From positions 1 to 64,000 of IMG/VR virus record IMGVR_UViG_3300027983_000011: 64,000 nucleotides of DNA. The stretch is one strand, 5' to 3'. This document shows, piece by piece, positions 1 through 8,773 of this stretch (positions are counted from its first letter, which is position 1; the number at the start of each line of letters is the position of its first letter). The notes below the pieces were generated by a model. The model searched no databases, was not told where the DNA came from, and saw nothing but the letters and a program-made list of their open reading frames with translations. Both the position numbers and the translations under genes were made by a program. This DNA is from a virus.

Positions 1-1
1 A

Positions 2-145
2 GGAATTGCATCGGAGCATAAACAAAAACGCGGTGAGGCGTTCGGAAGAGTAGCAGAGCAATCTGCGAGGGATACGAAGTCTATGAAACGCGGAAAATCC
101 TCTGTCACAGACAGAGAAGCCGTCCCTCTAAAGAAGGGACGGTAA
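2..145 (+). CDS. tnpB: TnpB C-terminal fragment (cut by window edge)
   Basis: An open frame runs from position 2 to a TAA at 143-145 and encodes 47 residues ending SSVTDREAVPLKKGR. TnpB-family proteins of IS200/IS605 elements typically end with a short RE-rich tail encoded inside the right-end hairpin, as seen here. No catalytic RuvC residue lies in the visible part. The assignment rests on this tail, the hairpin and the match in layout with the complete tnpB at 7574-8773. The tail differs in sequence from that second copy, so this is a different element, not a duplicate. Confidence 0.6.
   Translation, partial: GIASEHKQKRGEAFGRVAEQSARDTKSMKRGKSSVTDREAVPLKKGR
120..142 (+). repeat. IS605 right-end hairpin
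   Basis: Perfect 8-bp inverted repeat with a 7-nt loop. It overlaps the 3' end of tnpB on the plus strand and the stop codon of the DUF4326 gene on the minus strand. Hairpins at this position are the substrate recognised by TnpA transposases of the family, and the transcript is normally part of the TnpB guide RNA scaffold. Confidence 0.65.
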
Positions 146-496
146 TTCATGGCGTTCATCATCATAACCGATGAAGTAATGCTCAAGATATTCTTCGATA
201 ACGTCGCCATGACACGCCGCGGGTTTGCAATAGCATACTAGGTTTATATCACGACCATCAGTGTGGGCTTCACGAATTTTATCAATCGACGCCGCCACGA
301 GTGGGTTATTGTTCACGGCATGTTTGAACCACTCACGATATTTTTCAATCGCCTCTTCTCGGGTGGCAACCTTGAATTCTGCTTTTGTGGTGTTGTCCAT
401 ATGACTCCACCTATTTCCAAGGGGAGACCCTCGACCGATGTAAATGTCATTGCGAGTCGGCTTATGCCAATGTTTGTTGACTACGGTAACGCTCAT
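128..496 (-). CDS. DUF4326 protein
   Basis: A 122-residue protein with the hallmarks of DUF4326: YIGRGSPLGN near residue 20, EEAIEKYREW near residue 47, and the C-terminal VCYCKPAACHGDVI (about residues 88-101), whose Cys and His residues are conserved in the family. The biochemical role of DUF4326 is not established; the domain is common in phages. The last residues (ELPSLL and the stop) are encoded by the right end of the IS element, so the original C-terminus has been replaced. The conserved domain is intact, so the protein may still work. Confidence 0.85.
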   Translation of the reverse strand: MSVTVVNKHWHKPTRNDIYIGRGSPLGNRWSHMDNTTKAEFKVATREEAIEKYREWFKHAVNNNPLVAASIDKIREAHTDGRDINLVCYCKPAACHGDVIEEYLEHYFIGYDDERHELPSLL

Positions 497-634
497 AGTA
501 GTTTAATTTTTAGGTTTACGGCTCCGTTTCATCCCCAGACCAAGTGAACGGTTTTATATAAGTGGTGATGAAATACTGTGGATTGCATCCACACATATTC
601 AGTTCGTGTTTGATAGTATCACGACTGTCTGTTT

Positions 635-1012
635 TCATTCTACTTCCTCTACAATTCCAGAAACTTTAAAACCCTTAATGATAGGATACCACTTTTTGAT
701 ATCATTGCTCATAACCGGTTTCCCACCGACAGCTCTGTTAACAGCTATTGTAATATGGGGAACTTTATTATTTGTATAATATCCGGCGACCCGAACAGCA
801 ACAACTTTGTCCGTTGAACCATATCCGGTGACCTCTAATGTTTGTGACGTCCCAATATCTTCGGTGAGGTATGTTGGTAGTTCACCCATTTTAATCGTCA
901 TGTGGTGAGCCACAATATCCCAGTCTTCTCTTTTAACGACAGTAAATTTTTCATTTACCCAGTTAACGAGTTTGTCATGTGATTTTTCATCTAATATAAT
1001 TGCAGAGTACAT
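635..1012 (-). CDS. 2H phosphoesterase family protein
   Basis: A 125-residue protein with the two HxT/S motifs of the 2H phosphoesterase superfamily: HHMTIK near residue 37 and PHITIAV near residue 85. The spacing fits a single 2H domain. Family members hydrolyse 2',3'-cyclic phosphates or other cyclic nucleotide linkages. Phage members include Acb1, which degrades CBASS signal molecules, and proteins of RNA repair. Which substrate this one uses cannot be read from the sequence. It is the last gene of the gp45-gp44 replication cluster and follows a 96-residue unknown protein by about 10 bases. The family assignment is firm; the anti-CBASS role is a hypothesis. Confidence 0.8.
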   Translation of the reverse strand: MYSAIILDEKSHDKLVNWVNEKFTVVKREDWDIVAHHMTIKMGELPTYLTEDIGTSQTLEVTGYGSTDKVVAVRVAGYYTNNKVPHITIAVNRAVGGKPVMSNDIKKWYPIIKGFKVSGIVEEVE

Positions 1013-1024
1013 AAATTTAATGTA

Positions 1025-1315
1025 TTATCCTTGAAATCCAGTAGGACCATTTTCTATAGGAGTAGGAACGTCTGGCTTTTCCGGTGTTTTGAGTCTAATA
1101 ATTTCCTCAACCATCATTTTTAGAATAACATATAGTTCTTCATCTAAAGATACATCGTGGTATTGCAGCAACGAAAACAATGTTCGAGATAATCCTTTAA
1201 AGGCAAGTCGCTTTCCATCAACAACGATGTGTGTGAGCTGACCTTCATTTTTCCAAGTAAATTCGATTTTATTGTCGGGAAAGTCGGCCTGTAATTTTTG
1301 TAGTGGGTTTTTCAT
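1025..1315 (-). CDS. Hypothetical protein downstream of gp44
   Basis: A 96-residue protein I do not recognise. The N-terminal half looks like a small beta-rich unit (KIEFTWKNEGQLTHIVVDG). The middle is helical and the tail is Pro-rich (PEKPDVPTPIENGPTG). It begins one base after the gp44 stop codon, so it is probably translated with it. In T4 this position holds the clamp-loader small subunit gp62 (187 residues). This protein is half that length and shows no obvious gp62 similarity, so gp62 is either very divergent or encoded elsewhere. Confidence 0.65.
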   Translation of the reverse strand: MKNPLQKLQADFPDNKIEFTWKNEGQLTHIVVDGKRLAFKGLSRTLFSLLQYHDVSLDEELYVILKMMVEEIIRLKTPEKPDVPTPIENGPTGFQG

Positions 1316-1316
1316 A

Positions 1317-2270
1317 TTATTTTATCAGTTTAAGAATCTTTACGATTGCTGCCATAAAATTAATTTCTCTGTTTACGACCATGGTATCATCTCGTTGATG
1401 TTCTGCGAGAGTAGCAATCACCATAGCATAATCGTTCGGAGCATATTCCGCTAACGTTTCGTATAGAACCGTGTAAAAGTCTGAATAGTCTGAGATTGAA
1501 TTATCTGCTAACATTTGACGGATAGCTGTGTATGCCGCTTTGCTATTTGGATTCTTCATCTGTTCAACGACTCGGGCTTTTAAATCTCCTTCTATTACAT
1601 CGTTTTTGTCAAGAACCAACTGTCCATCGACGGTATTACGTTGAGCTGTTCCAATACAAGATCGAATGTCGGGATAGTGACTGTTAACAATCAAAACCAA
1701 ATCTTCTTTAGCGAATTTAACATTCTCCTTCGTCAATACATTCATCAGACACACCGCTACATCCTTTTTCGACGGTGGAACGATTTCAAAAACTTGGCAA
1801 CGAGAAACGATTGGGCTACTGATTCTTTCGTGATAATTACACGTTAGAATAAATCTTGTCGAAACACTAAATGCTTCCATGAGATTACGTAGAGCCGCTT
1901 GAGCGTCTGGTGTAAGGTAGTCGGCTTCATCCAAAATAATAACTTTGAGTGAGTTGAAGCCGAGTGTAGACGCAAAACCACGAATCTTTTTTCGGATTGT
2001 TTCAATACCACTTTCATCCGATGCGTTGATATACATTACATCACATTTGATAGATTTTGAAAGAAGTTTGGCCAGTGTAGTCTTACCAGTACCAGCTTTC
2101 CCATGAAAGAGAAGATGTGGTACATCGTTGGTATCTATAAACTGCTTTACCTTAGCTTTTAGCGGACCATTTCCAACATAGTCCTCAAGCTTTTGCGGTC
2201 TGTGTCGCTCAACCCACATGGTATGAGCAACATTCGTGGTTGTTGGTGTTTCTTCTTCTAAGAAATTCAT
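1317..2270 (-). CDS. 44: Sliding clamp loader large subunit (gp44-like)
   Basis: A 317-residue AAA+ ATPase of the RFC-small/gp44 type. It has Walker A HGKAGTGKTT at residues 56-65, Walker B IILDEAD ending near residue 117, and the clamp-loader SRC motif (SRCQVFE) at 156-158, which carries the arginine finger for the neighbouring subunit. Length matches T4 gp44 (319). It loads the gp45 sliding clamp onto primer-template DNA. The gene starts 3 bases after the clamp gene stop codon, the same gp45-gp44 order as in T4. Confidence 0.95.
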   Translation of the reverse strand: MNFLEEETPTTTNVAHTMWVERHRPQKLEDYVGNGPLKAKVKQFIDTNDVPHLLFHGKAGTGKTTLAKLLSKSIKCDVMYINASDESGIETIRKKIRGFASTLGFNSLKVIILDEADYLTPDAQAALRNLMEAFSVSTRFILTCNYHERISSPIVSRCQVFEIVPPSKKDVAVCLMNVLTKENVKFAKEDLVLIVNSHYPDIRSCIGTAQRNTVDGQLVLDKNDVIEGDLKARVVEQMKNPNSKAAYTAIRQMLADNSISDYSDFYTVLYETLAEYAPNDYAMVIATLAEHQRDDTMVVNREINFMAAIVKILKLIK

Positions 2271-2273
2271 AGA

Positions 2274-3005
2274 TTAACTTTCAATCTGTTTCTTGATAAG
2301 ATAATAAGTTGTCTTGAAATCAGTATTTCCAAATTCAATCTTCGCAATACCAGCTTCAGCAATTTTCAAAGCGGCTCCAGTACAATCTGCGTTCTTGGAA
2401 AGAATGTCTCTAAAATAATTAGCGTTGAAACTAATAGGTTTAGCCAATGTATCTTTACCGGTTGATGCTGATACTTCAAGTTTAATACGATTTGAATTGA
2501 TACTGGAGAATCCAATAATCAATTCGAGTTTATCACCCTTTTTATTCATCAGCAGTGTGAAAGAATCAACGTCTGGCAAAGCGTTCTTAGCTTTAACAAA
2601 GCGTGCTGTAAAATCTGCATCTATTGGAATTTCAACGTCGAATGATTTAACCTCTTTGACGGTTGGAGCACTTGGTATGATTGTCAAGTCTGACAACATG
2701 AAGCTGACTTCCATATTCTTATCAGCGAGAGTCAAACTGTTCGGCTTATCATCAACCTTATTCAACTTCAAGGAAATCTCATCGTCAAGCACCTTGAGGA
2801 AGCTCTTAAACTTTGTTGTCTCATAAATACCAAATTCAGCATCTTCAAAATCAAATGCCAACGCTGTTACGCTCCCAGCCATACTCTTGTCTTCTGAGAC
2901 AAATGATGTGGAAAGAACTTTATCCTTAACCGTGTATTTTACAGATTCTACTACGCCATTTAGGTTGTAACGTTCGATGAACGAGATAATATTTGATTTA
3001 TTCAT
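2274..3005 (-). CDS. 45: DNA polymerase sliding clamp (gp45-like)
   Basis: A 243-residue protein with the T4 gp45 layout: two repeated clamp domains, N-terminal FIERYNLNGVVESVKYTV and a second half beginning near DADFTARFVKAKNALPD. T4 gp45 is 228 residues. It forms a trimeric ring that tethers gp43 to DNA and, in T4, also activates late transcription together with gp33 and gp55. It is followed directly by gp44 and preceded by the polymerase gene with a 60-base gap. A conventional ATG is used. Confidence 0.92.
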   Translation of the reverse strand: MNKSNIISFIERYNLNGVVESVKYTVKDKVLSTSFVSEDKSMAGSVTALAFDFEDAEFGIYETTKFKSFLKVLDDEISLKLNKVDDKPNSLTLADKNMEVSFMLSDLTIIPSAPTVKEVKSFDVEIPIDADFTARFVKAKNALPDVDSFTLLMNKKGDKLELIIGFSSINSNRIKLEVSASTGKDTLAKPISFNANYFRDILSKNADCTGAALKIAEAGIAKIEFGNTDFKTTYYLIKKQIES

Positions 3006-3065
3006 AATTTGATTATTGGTTAGTTTGTCTTATTTTGTTCTAAAGGTCAACATAAAATTAGTCGG

Positions 3066-5585
3066 TTACTCAAATGAAAAAAAGGCGTCAATGTTTTTCC
3101 CATCGACACTAAATAAATCCCAACCACATATCTTATAAAAACCCTCAAGTTTCTTTTGTAGTTCGGCGTCCCAAATCTTAGGACAATTTACATAGGTATT
3201 AATAAAATCCATGATAATTTTTGGATCAGTTCCATCATCTTTAAAAGCCAATCCATCTAAACTTAGAGGATTTTTCTGGAGATACACCCACTTGATTTTC
3301 CCGCCGTGCATAATCGGCTCGGTTTCTGACTGTTTGTATTCCTTTAGCATGTCGTTGTATGCTAGAGCCGCTTTAGCTTGAGCTGTGCACCCTTTTATAA
3401 AATTGAACGACTGTCTATCCTTTGGGTCGAAATTTACCTTGGTTGTTGGAGAAATAAATTTGACACCCGTATTTTTAGCCACATCAGACATTTCATACGT
3501 TTTCATTTCTTCTTTAAATTTCAGAATCTTTTCGTCCAAATCTTCTTTATTGGTTCCTCTTAAAATATCTTCGAGAATCGAACTCATGAATTCACGAAAC
3601 TTTTTTGGATAGCTGGAGCGAACAACGTCAATACCTTTGATTTCAATCTTTTCGATGCTCTTACCCAGTTCCATATCATACACCTTTAACATGGCATATC
3701 GTTTTTTCCTCGTCCACAAAGCTGTCTTCGCAACGACGTCAGCCGCAATCTTAATACGATTCAACGATGAGTTGAACATTCTCACGACAAGAACTTCGTA
3801 TAATTGATTCAGTGAATCGGCGACGTTTCCAATCGTCTCAATACAAAAAGCCGTTGGGTCTTTAGGGTTTACGATTTTAATAAGCGGCGCATAGTAGATA
3901 TACAACGAGTCCGTATCCATAGCGATAATGTAATCCGTGTCCACAGTACCACACCGTTCATTTAAATGTGTGTTAACATATTTTTCAGACGCTTTAATAA
4001 TGGCTTGGCCTGACAAAGTAATGGCTTCCGCATTATCTTTATCATAAAATCTCCACCCCTTCATGCCGACAACGCCGTATAATGAATTGAGCAAAATCTT
4101 CTGCACCTGCTGACGTCGTTTCCAAAACACCGTTCCTTCTTTGTCGCCAGAATCGGAGCATCCTTTCATTTTATTTTTAAATTCAACACGTTGATCGAAC
4201 CAGATTTTTAAAATCTCTGGAATACAACCCTTTTTATTTTGGTCATAAACAACTCCATTGGCACTCACCGATAAGTTATTTCCCTTGATTAAGGCCTCAA
4301 ATTCATTTATGGGATAGTTATCTCCGGCGAATTCGACCGACTGTATTTCTTTCTTTAGATACTTTTCAATATCCCACCCTTCAATTTTACAAACTTTCGT
4401 CTCAGGTGAAACGTTAAGTGTCATGATAGCTGACGGATATAGAGAATTGATGTCTGCACTACAAACCCATTCATATCTTCCGGGCACGACTTCTTTAACG
4501 TACGCTCCCTCAAACTTCCCATCATCGTCCTCGTCGTCCTCATCGCCGTAGCTAAAGTCGTCTTGTTTCTCAAATACTTTATTCGGTGCCACTAGGTCCA
4601 ATCTTCGGAGATATGTCAACATAGCACCCTCGAGGAACTTGCTACTAACGTGAAATTCCTCATATCCAACGTGACAGACGTGACAGATGTTCATCGCCAA
4701 ATTGATAAATTGAAGTTTCTCATCCAATAGAACGATTAATTTAATATCATGAATGTTGTATTCAATGAATTTCTCGGGGTCATTTTTCTTCAAGTCGTCT
4801 AAACTACCGGAGTATTCTATTTTACCTTGGGACAATTCCTCTATCGCGACAGTATCGAGTCGAAAATTTGGTAAACTCTTTTGAGAATAACGTTTATAGA
4901 GAAGAAGGTAATCCAAACAGTTAATCCCAGCAATTGTCATTTTATTCTTATATCGATTCCAGTAAGCAATACCAATGGGAGATAAACGTCCGGCGACTGA
5001 CTCATCGAAAACCTTCTCAATACGACCATATAAATAAGGAAAATCGAAACCGTCAATATTCCACCCTGTGGCGATTGTTGGACTGATTTTTTCCCACAAA
5101 CCCAAGAAGGCCATAATTAATTCTTCTTCTGTTTTAAAAGTTTTGATAACCTTATCGCCCGTTTCCAATTCTGTGATAGAACCTTCTTCGTCGAGAACAT
5201 AGCAATAGTATACCTTCTGCTCGCTACAGTAGACCGCTATAGCGGTTATATGTTGATTGAAGGTTTCCATGCTCGGATAACCACCTACCGAATTAACTTC
5301 AATGTCTAGTGAAGCTACTCTGTGTCCTGCACTTGGTTCATCGCTGTCTGAATATGCGTCTACCAAAATACGTGTGTCCATTGGGACATCCGATTCAAAT
5401 AGTCCGGGCGCTGCCGGATTAAATTTTGTAACCTTCTCTAACTCATCCCCATAAATGGATTTATACTTTCCACCCTTTTGCTTTCTATAGGCGTAAGGTT
5501 TATTTTTAATTGAAACGTAACCATTTTTGTCATCCCATAGGTGAATGGTTGAGGATTTTCTATCGAAATACACAGCTTGATACAT
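3066..5585 (-). CDS. 43: DNA polymerase, family B (gp43-like)
   Basis: An 839-residue replicative polymerase with all key motifs. Exonuclease: ExoI SLDIEV (D94, E96), ExoII GWNIDGFDF (D181), ExoIII YNIHD (Y276, D280). Polymerase: motif A DINSLYPS (D378), motif B KILLNSLYG (K496), motif C MDTDS (D557, D559). Both proofreading and polymerase activities should be intact. An acidic stretch (about residues 348-355) sits between the two domains. No intein or intron interrupts it, unlike helicase and ribonucleotide reductase in this genome. The gene is followed by the GT-B gene on the upstream side and by gp45 downstream. Confidence 0.97.
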   Translation of the reverse strand: MYQAVYFDRKSSTIHLWDDKNGYVSIKNKPYAYRKQKGGKYKSIYGDELEKVTKFNPAAPGLFESDVPMDTRILVDAYSDSDEPSAGHRVASLDIEVNSVGGYPSMETFNQHITAIAVYCSEQKVYYCYVLDEEGSITELETGDKVIKTFKTEEELIMAFLGLWEKISPTIATGWNIDGFDFPYLYGRIEKVFDESVAGRLSPIGIAYWNRYKNKMTIAGINCLDYLLLYKRYSQKSLPNFRLDTVAIEELSQGKIEYSGSLDDLKKNDPEKFIEYNIHDIKLIVLLDEKLQFINLAMNICHVCHVGYEEFHVSSKFLEGAMLTYLRRLDLVAPNKVFEKQDDFSYGDEDDEDDDGKFEGAYVKEVVPGRYEWVCSADINSLYPSAIMTLNVSPETKVCKIEGWDIEKYLKKEIQSVEFAGDNYPINEFEALIKGNNLSVSANGVVYDQNKKGCIPEILKIWFDQRVEFKNKMKGCSDSGDKEGTVFWKRRQQVQKILLNSLYGVVGMKGWRFYDKDNAEAITLSGQAIIKASEKYVNTHLNERCGTVDTDYIIAMDTDSLYIYYAPLIKIVNPKDPTAFCIETIGNVADSLNQLYEVLVVRMFNSSLNRIKIAADVVAKTALWTRKKRYAMLKVYDMELGKSIEKIEIKGIDVVRSSYPKKFREFMSSILEDILRGTNKEDLDEKILKFKEEMKTYEMSDVAKNTGVKFISPTTKVNFDPKDRQSFNFIKGCTAQAKAALAYNDMLKEYKQSETEPIMHGGKIKWVYLQKNPLSLDGLAFKDDGTDPKIIMDFINTYVNCPKIWDAELQKKLEGFYKICGWDLFSVDGKNIDAFFSFE

Positions 5586-5600
5586 AGATCATATCCTAAC

Positions 5601-6962
5601 CTAGTCAGTCACTTTGTCAACGTCTTTATACTCATATCGATTTTTTGTAAACACGATTCCTTTTTCTGTGCGAAGCATATTTCTATAAGATGTAAATGCG
5701 ATACGAACACCCCAACCCATGTGCTCCAAAATATCATTTTTCGACACAGATTTGTTCTGTTTTATATATTTGACAATTTTTTTATAACTATCCGTCTTTT
5801 CTTTCAACTTTGTTAGATTATCAAAAGCAGATTGAAACATCTCATTAAATGGTACTATTGTGGAGGACCACATAGATTCTTTAAATCTATCTAACGACTC
5901 CTCTGAGTATTTCAATCTCAAATGTGGATTGTCAAGTATCATTGTTACACTTGAAATAAAGACTGCATCATCTTTATAGAATAAACCAGCTGTCCCGGCT
6001 AACTCATGGTAATAACTCTCATCTGCAAAGATATATGGAACGCCCACACTCATTCCGTCCGTTGCACTAACACTCCAACCGGCGTATTTCTGTTTACCAC
6101 AGACACCGACGATGCAACCGCCTAAATGACTAAGATATTCATATCGGGTCGCATTCATGCCAATATCAATATAATCTCTATCACATTGTTCGGCAAGCGG
6201 AACCCAGACTCTAAAATCTTGACGAATTGCCCAAAGCTTATCCATCTGTGCCAAGAACCATGGATAACTCTTATATTCATGTGGGCGGTGATTAAAAACA
6301 ATTGTTTTAGTTCCCTTCACAATCTTACCGTAATCAGGAACTTCCCATCCAAGGTATTGTGGAACAACTATTTCGTTTAATTTTTCAATAAACGATTTGT
6401 CAAAATGTTTAGCGGCGTGTTTTAATACCAGTGCTTTCTGAGCATCTGTATTAATCCCGCACATCTGCGTCTCAGCCAATCCGAGAAAATTGTGGTCAAT
6501 CAGCGACATTGGATACTCTGTAATTTCCGGGAATTCCGTCCAATGAGTATAACCGAGGAATGCAGGCTTTAAATTTGTTGTATTATAAATAACATTTTTT
6601 ACTTGAAGGGTGTGTTCTGGTAGATGACTATAAATCAAATCAAAGTCGTTATTTTTCCAATCAAGCACTTTTAGAAATGCCACTGTATCAAAATGACATC
6701 GCATCTGATTCGGATAAGTCGGTAGGGAATAAATAATCTGGTCAATGTTATCTCTATTAAAAATAAACAATTTCTCGGGTAATAATAGTGTCCAATGAAT
6801 GTCTTTACGAACTTTCTCCAAGTTTGTTATAATATTGTTTATAACAATTACAAAACTATCCTTGTTCAAATCTTTTGCCCACGTAATATTTGGATAAACT
6901 AGTACCTTATAGGGGTAAGACTTTGTGGAATCCTTCTCGTCTGAAAAATCAAAGATATTCAT
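5601..6962 (-). CDS. GT-B glycosyltransferase-like protein with C-terminal HTH-like tail
   Basis: A 453-residue protein. Residues about 220-380 look like the C-terminal Rossmann half of a GT-B glycosyltransferase: KTIVFNHRPHEYKSYP, then SVSATDGMSVGVPYIFADE (the EA-x-x-G-x-P-type sugar-nucleotide site) and LAGTAGLFYKDD. The last 65 residues (KKIVKYIKQNKSVSKNDILEHMGWG) resemble a small helix-turn-helix unit, which would suit a DNA-directed enzyme. Its position upstream of the polymerase gene makes DNA-base glucosylation a reasonable guess, but no sequence feature proves the acceptor. It could also modify a virion or host glycan. Confidence 0.65.
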   Translation of the reverse strand: MNIFDFSDEKDSTKSYPYKVLVYPNITWAKDLNKDSFVIVINNIITNLEKVRKDIHWTLLLPEKLFIFNRDNIDQIIYSLPTYPNQMRCHFDTVAFLKVLDWKNNDFDLIYSHLPEHTLQVKNVIYNTTNLKPAFLGYTHWTEFPEITEYPMSLIDHNFLGLAETQMCGINTDAQKALVLKHAAKHFDKSFIEKLNEIVVPQYLGWEVPDYGKIVKGTKTIVFNHRPHEYKSYPWFLAQMDKLWAIRQDFRVWVPLAEQCDRDYIDIGMNATRYEYLSHLGGCIVGVCGKQKYAGWSVSATDGMSVGVPYIFADESYYHELAGTAGLFYKDDAVFISSVTMILDNPHLRLKYSEESLDRFKESMWSSTIVPFNEMFQSAFDNLTKLKEKTDSYKKIVKYIKQNKSVSKNDILEHMGWGVRIAFTSYRNMLRTEKGIVFTKNRYEYKDVDKVTD

Positions 6963-7016
6963 ATTTTATGAACATCATGATACAACTGACCCAATTTGTC
7001 AATTTGTAATAACTCG

Positions 7017-7120
7017 TCACGTCCTCGGCCGGCCCACCATCATTTTTGTATAAGGATGACCACCAATTTCTCTAACGTAGGTTCCATCACCGTTCCATTT
7101 AATAAATGACAGAAAGAATT
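7017..7120 (-). pseudogene. C-terminal fragment of a gene cut by the IS insertion
   Basis: From the left end of the IS element the minus strand reads open as EFFLSFIKWNGDGTYVREI then GGHPYTKMMVGRPRT, and stops at 7017-7019. There is no start codon. On the other side of the element the ORF at 8765-9073 breaks off at KGKEI. The two pieces probably belonged to one gene. Both sides carry a TY-x3-GGHP motif, which supports the link. Confidence 0.5.
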
Positions 7121-7143
7121 CCCCTAAGTCTTTAGCTTAGGGG
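7121..7143 (+). repeat. IS left-end hairpin
   Basis: CCCCTAAG / CTTAGGGG stem with loop TCTTTAG. The tnpA stop codon (TAG at 7124-7126, minus strand) lies inside it. The loop is identical to that of the right-end hairpin, consistent with both ends being bound by one TnpA dimer. Confidence 0.8.
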
Positions 7144-7549
7144 ATGAATTTCTGCCTTGATTTTGTATGTAGTTTTCTATAGTTTCTAAAGACATTTCCT
7201 CGCAGGTGGATATGAAATATCCATCGGACCAAAATGTTTTTTCTTTCCAAAAGTGCAATTTCAAAATATTTGGAATAATTTTCCACACTAAGATTGTTGT
7301 TTCTTGTTTTATTTTTCTAACTATTTGCAGTGGAGATAGTTTTGGGGCAGAGTTTATCAATATATGGATATGATTATTATCAAATCCAACGTAGTCAATA
7401 GAAAAATCAAGAAAAGTTTGATTGAAATAACAACGTAAAATATCACATAACCAAATGTCCAACAATGACTTTCTATATTTGACAACTAAAATAATATGAT
7501 ATTTTATCAAGAATTTTGCATGATTTTTAGAAAAATAAGATGTTTTCAT
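7124..7549 (-). CDS. tnpA: TnpA, Y1 (HUH) transposase of IS200/IS605
   Basis: A 141-residue single-strand transposase. The HUH metal site is DNNHIHIL (H60, H62) and the nucleophile is the tyrosine in ENYIQNQ (Y127). Length is typical (130-155). The start LIKYHIILVVKYRKSLL matches the family hallmark (YH-h-h-h-x-x-KYR). The ORF ends inside the left-end hairpin. It lies back to back with tnpB with only 24 bases between the starts, so both promoters must be within or close to this gap. All catalytic residues are present, so the element may still be mobile. Confidence 0.93.
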   Translation of the reverse strand: MKTSYFSKNHAKFLIKYHIILVVKYRKSLLDIWLCDILRCYFNQTFLDFSIDYVGFDNNHIHILINSAPKLSPLQIVRKIKQETTILVWKIIPNILKLHFWKEKTFWSDGYFISTCEEMSLETIENYIQNQGRNSSPKLKT

Positions 7550-7573
7550 CTAAATCGATGATATGTATAGTGG

Positions 7574-8773
7574 ATGTTCAAGTCAACCAAATATCGCTTA
7601 TACCCAAACAAAGAACAAAAGGTTCTTTTGGATAAGCATTTTGGATGCGTAAGATTTATCTACAATTTTGGATTGGAATTAAAAAATAAAACATATCAAG
7701 AGACAGGAAAATCTATTTCCAGATATGAAATTCAAGCTAAAATTCCAATTCTCAAAAAGGAAAAAGGATTTCTAAAAGACGTAAATTCATTATCTCTACA
7801 AGCCTCACTTGTCAATTTAGATAATGCGTTTTCAAAATTCTTCAAAAAGACCGCCGATTATCCGAATTTCAAATCCAAACATATATCGCGGGATTCATTT
7901 CAAGTGGTTCAAAATGTAAAAGTAATCGGTAATAAATTATTTATTCCAAAATTCAAACAAGGAATTGAGGTTGTTATATCCCGTCCGATAATCGGAGAAA
8001 TAAAGACTTGCACTGTTTCTAAATCGCCCTCTGGAAAATATTTCATTTCAATTTTGACTGACACCGGTATTGAAATTCCTACCCAACTTCCACTAAATTT
8101 AGATAAATCTATTGGGTTGGATGTTGGGATAAAAACATTTGTTACATTATCAACCGGAGAAAAAATTGATAATCCAAAATGGATTTCAAAATCTGCTAAA
8201 AAACTGCATAGACAACAGAGAATTATGTCTCGTAGAAATAAACAGTCAAAACGTAGAGATAAACAAAGACAAATAGTTGCTGTCATTCACGAGAAAATAG
8301 CAAACCAAAGAAAAGACTTTCATCATAAAATAAGTAAAAATATCGTTGACGAGAACCAAGTCATTTGTATTGAAGACCTTTCTATAAAAAATATGATTAA
8401 AAATAGGAGACTGTCAAAAGCAATCTCCGATTGTGGATGGGGACAATTCTTGTCTTTCATTCAATACAAAGCAAAATGGAAAGGTCATACTATCATAAAA
8501 ATAGGAAGATTCGAACCATCATCGAAGATGTGCTCATGCGGCAAAATAAATAACAATCTAAAACAGTCCGATAGAACATGGAAATGTTCTTGTGGATTGG
8601 AACATGATAGAGATATATTAGCAGCAAATAACATCAAGAAATTTGCTTTGTTGAAACCAAACTTTGTAGGGCAGGAACTGCCCGAAATTACGCTCGGGGA
8701 GAGTGGCAATATCATTAAAAATGATCTAAAATGCTGCTCAACGAACCGAGAATCCGTTAGGTCTTTAGCCTAG
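7574..8773 (+). CDS. tnpB: TnpB, RNA-guided RuvC-like nuclease of IS605
   Basis: A 399-residue TnpB. The N-terminal YRLYPNKEQKVLLDKHFGC is typical. RuvC motifs are GLDVGIKTF (D183), CIEDLSIKNM (E267) and HDRDILAANNI (D347). A four-Cys zinc ribbon lies at C320/C322 and C338/C340. TnpB uses a guide RNA (omegaRNA) made from the 3' end of its own transcript, and cuts donor sites to favour retention of the element. All catalytic residues are present. The stop codon falls in the right-end hairpin at 8771-8773, so scaffold and coding region overlap as usual. Confidence 0.95.
   Translation: MFKSTKYRLYPNKEQKVLLDKHFGCVRFIYNFGLELKNKTYQETGKSISRYEIQAKIPILKKEKGFLKDVNSLSLQASLVNLDNAFSKFFKKTADYPNFKSKHISRDSFQVVQNVKVIGNKLFIPKFKQGIEVVISRPIIGEIKTCTVSKSPSGKYFISILTDTGIEIPTQLPLNLDKSIGLDVGIKTFVTLSTGEKIDNPKWISKSAKKLHRQQRIMSRRNKQSKRRDKQRQIVAVIHEKIANQRKDFHHKISKNIVDENQVICIEDLSIKNMIKNRRLSKAISDCGWGQFLSFIQYKAKWKGHTIIKIGRFEPSSKMCSCGKINNNLKQSDRTWKCSCGLEHDRDILAANNIKKFALLKPNFVGQELPEITLGESGNIIKNDLKCCSTNRESVRSLA

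Larger units (their letters stand above)
1..150 (+). mobile_element. Right end of an IS200/IS605-type element (partial)
   Basis: The window opens inside the 3' end of a tnpB gene. It is followed by a subterminal hairpin (8-bp stem CCGTCCCT/AGGGACGG, 7-nt loop CTAAAGA) and then GGTAATTCA. The complete element at 7.1-8.8 kb ends the same way: stop codon in the hairpin, then CGGTAGTTCA. The right boundary is therefore probably near position 150. The left part lies outside the window, so whether the element is complete cannot be told. Confidence 0.7.

Noticed and set aside
263-547. Plus-strand ORF opposite DUF4326
   Set aside because: It is antisense to a well-conserved domain and has no features of its own.
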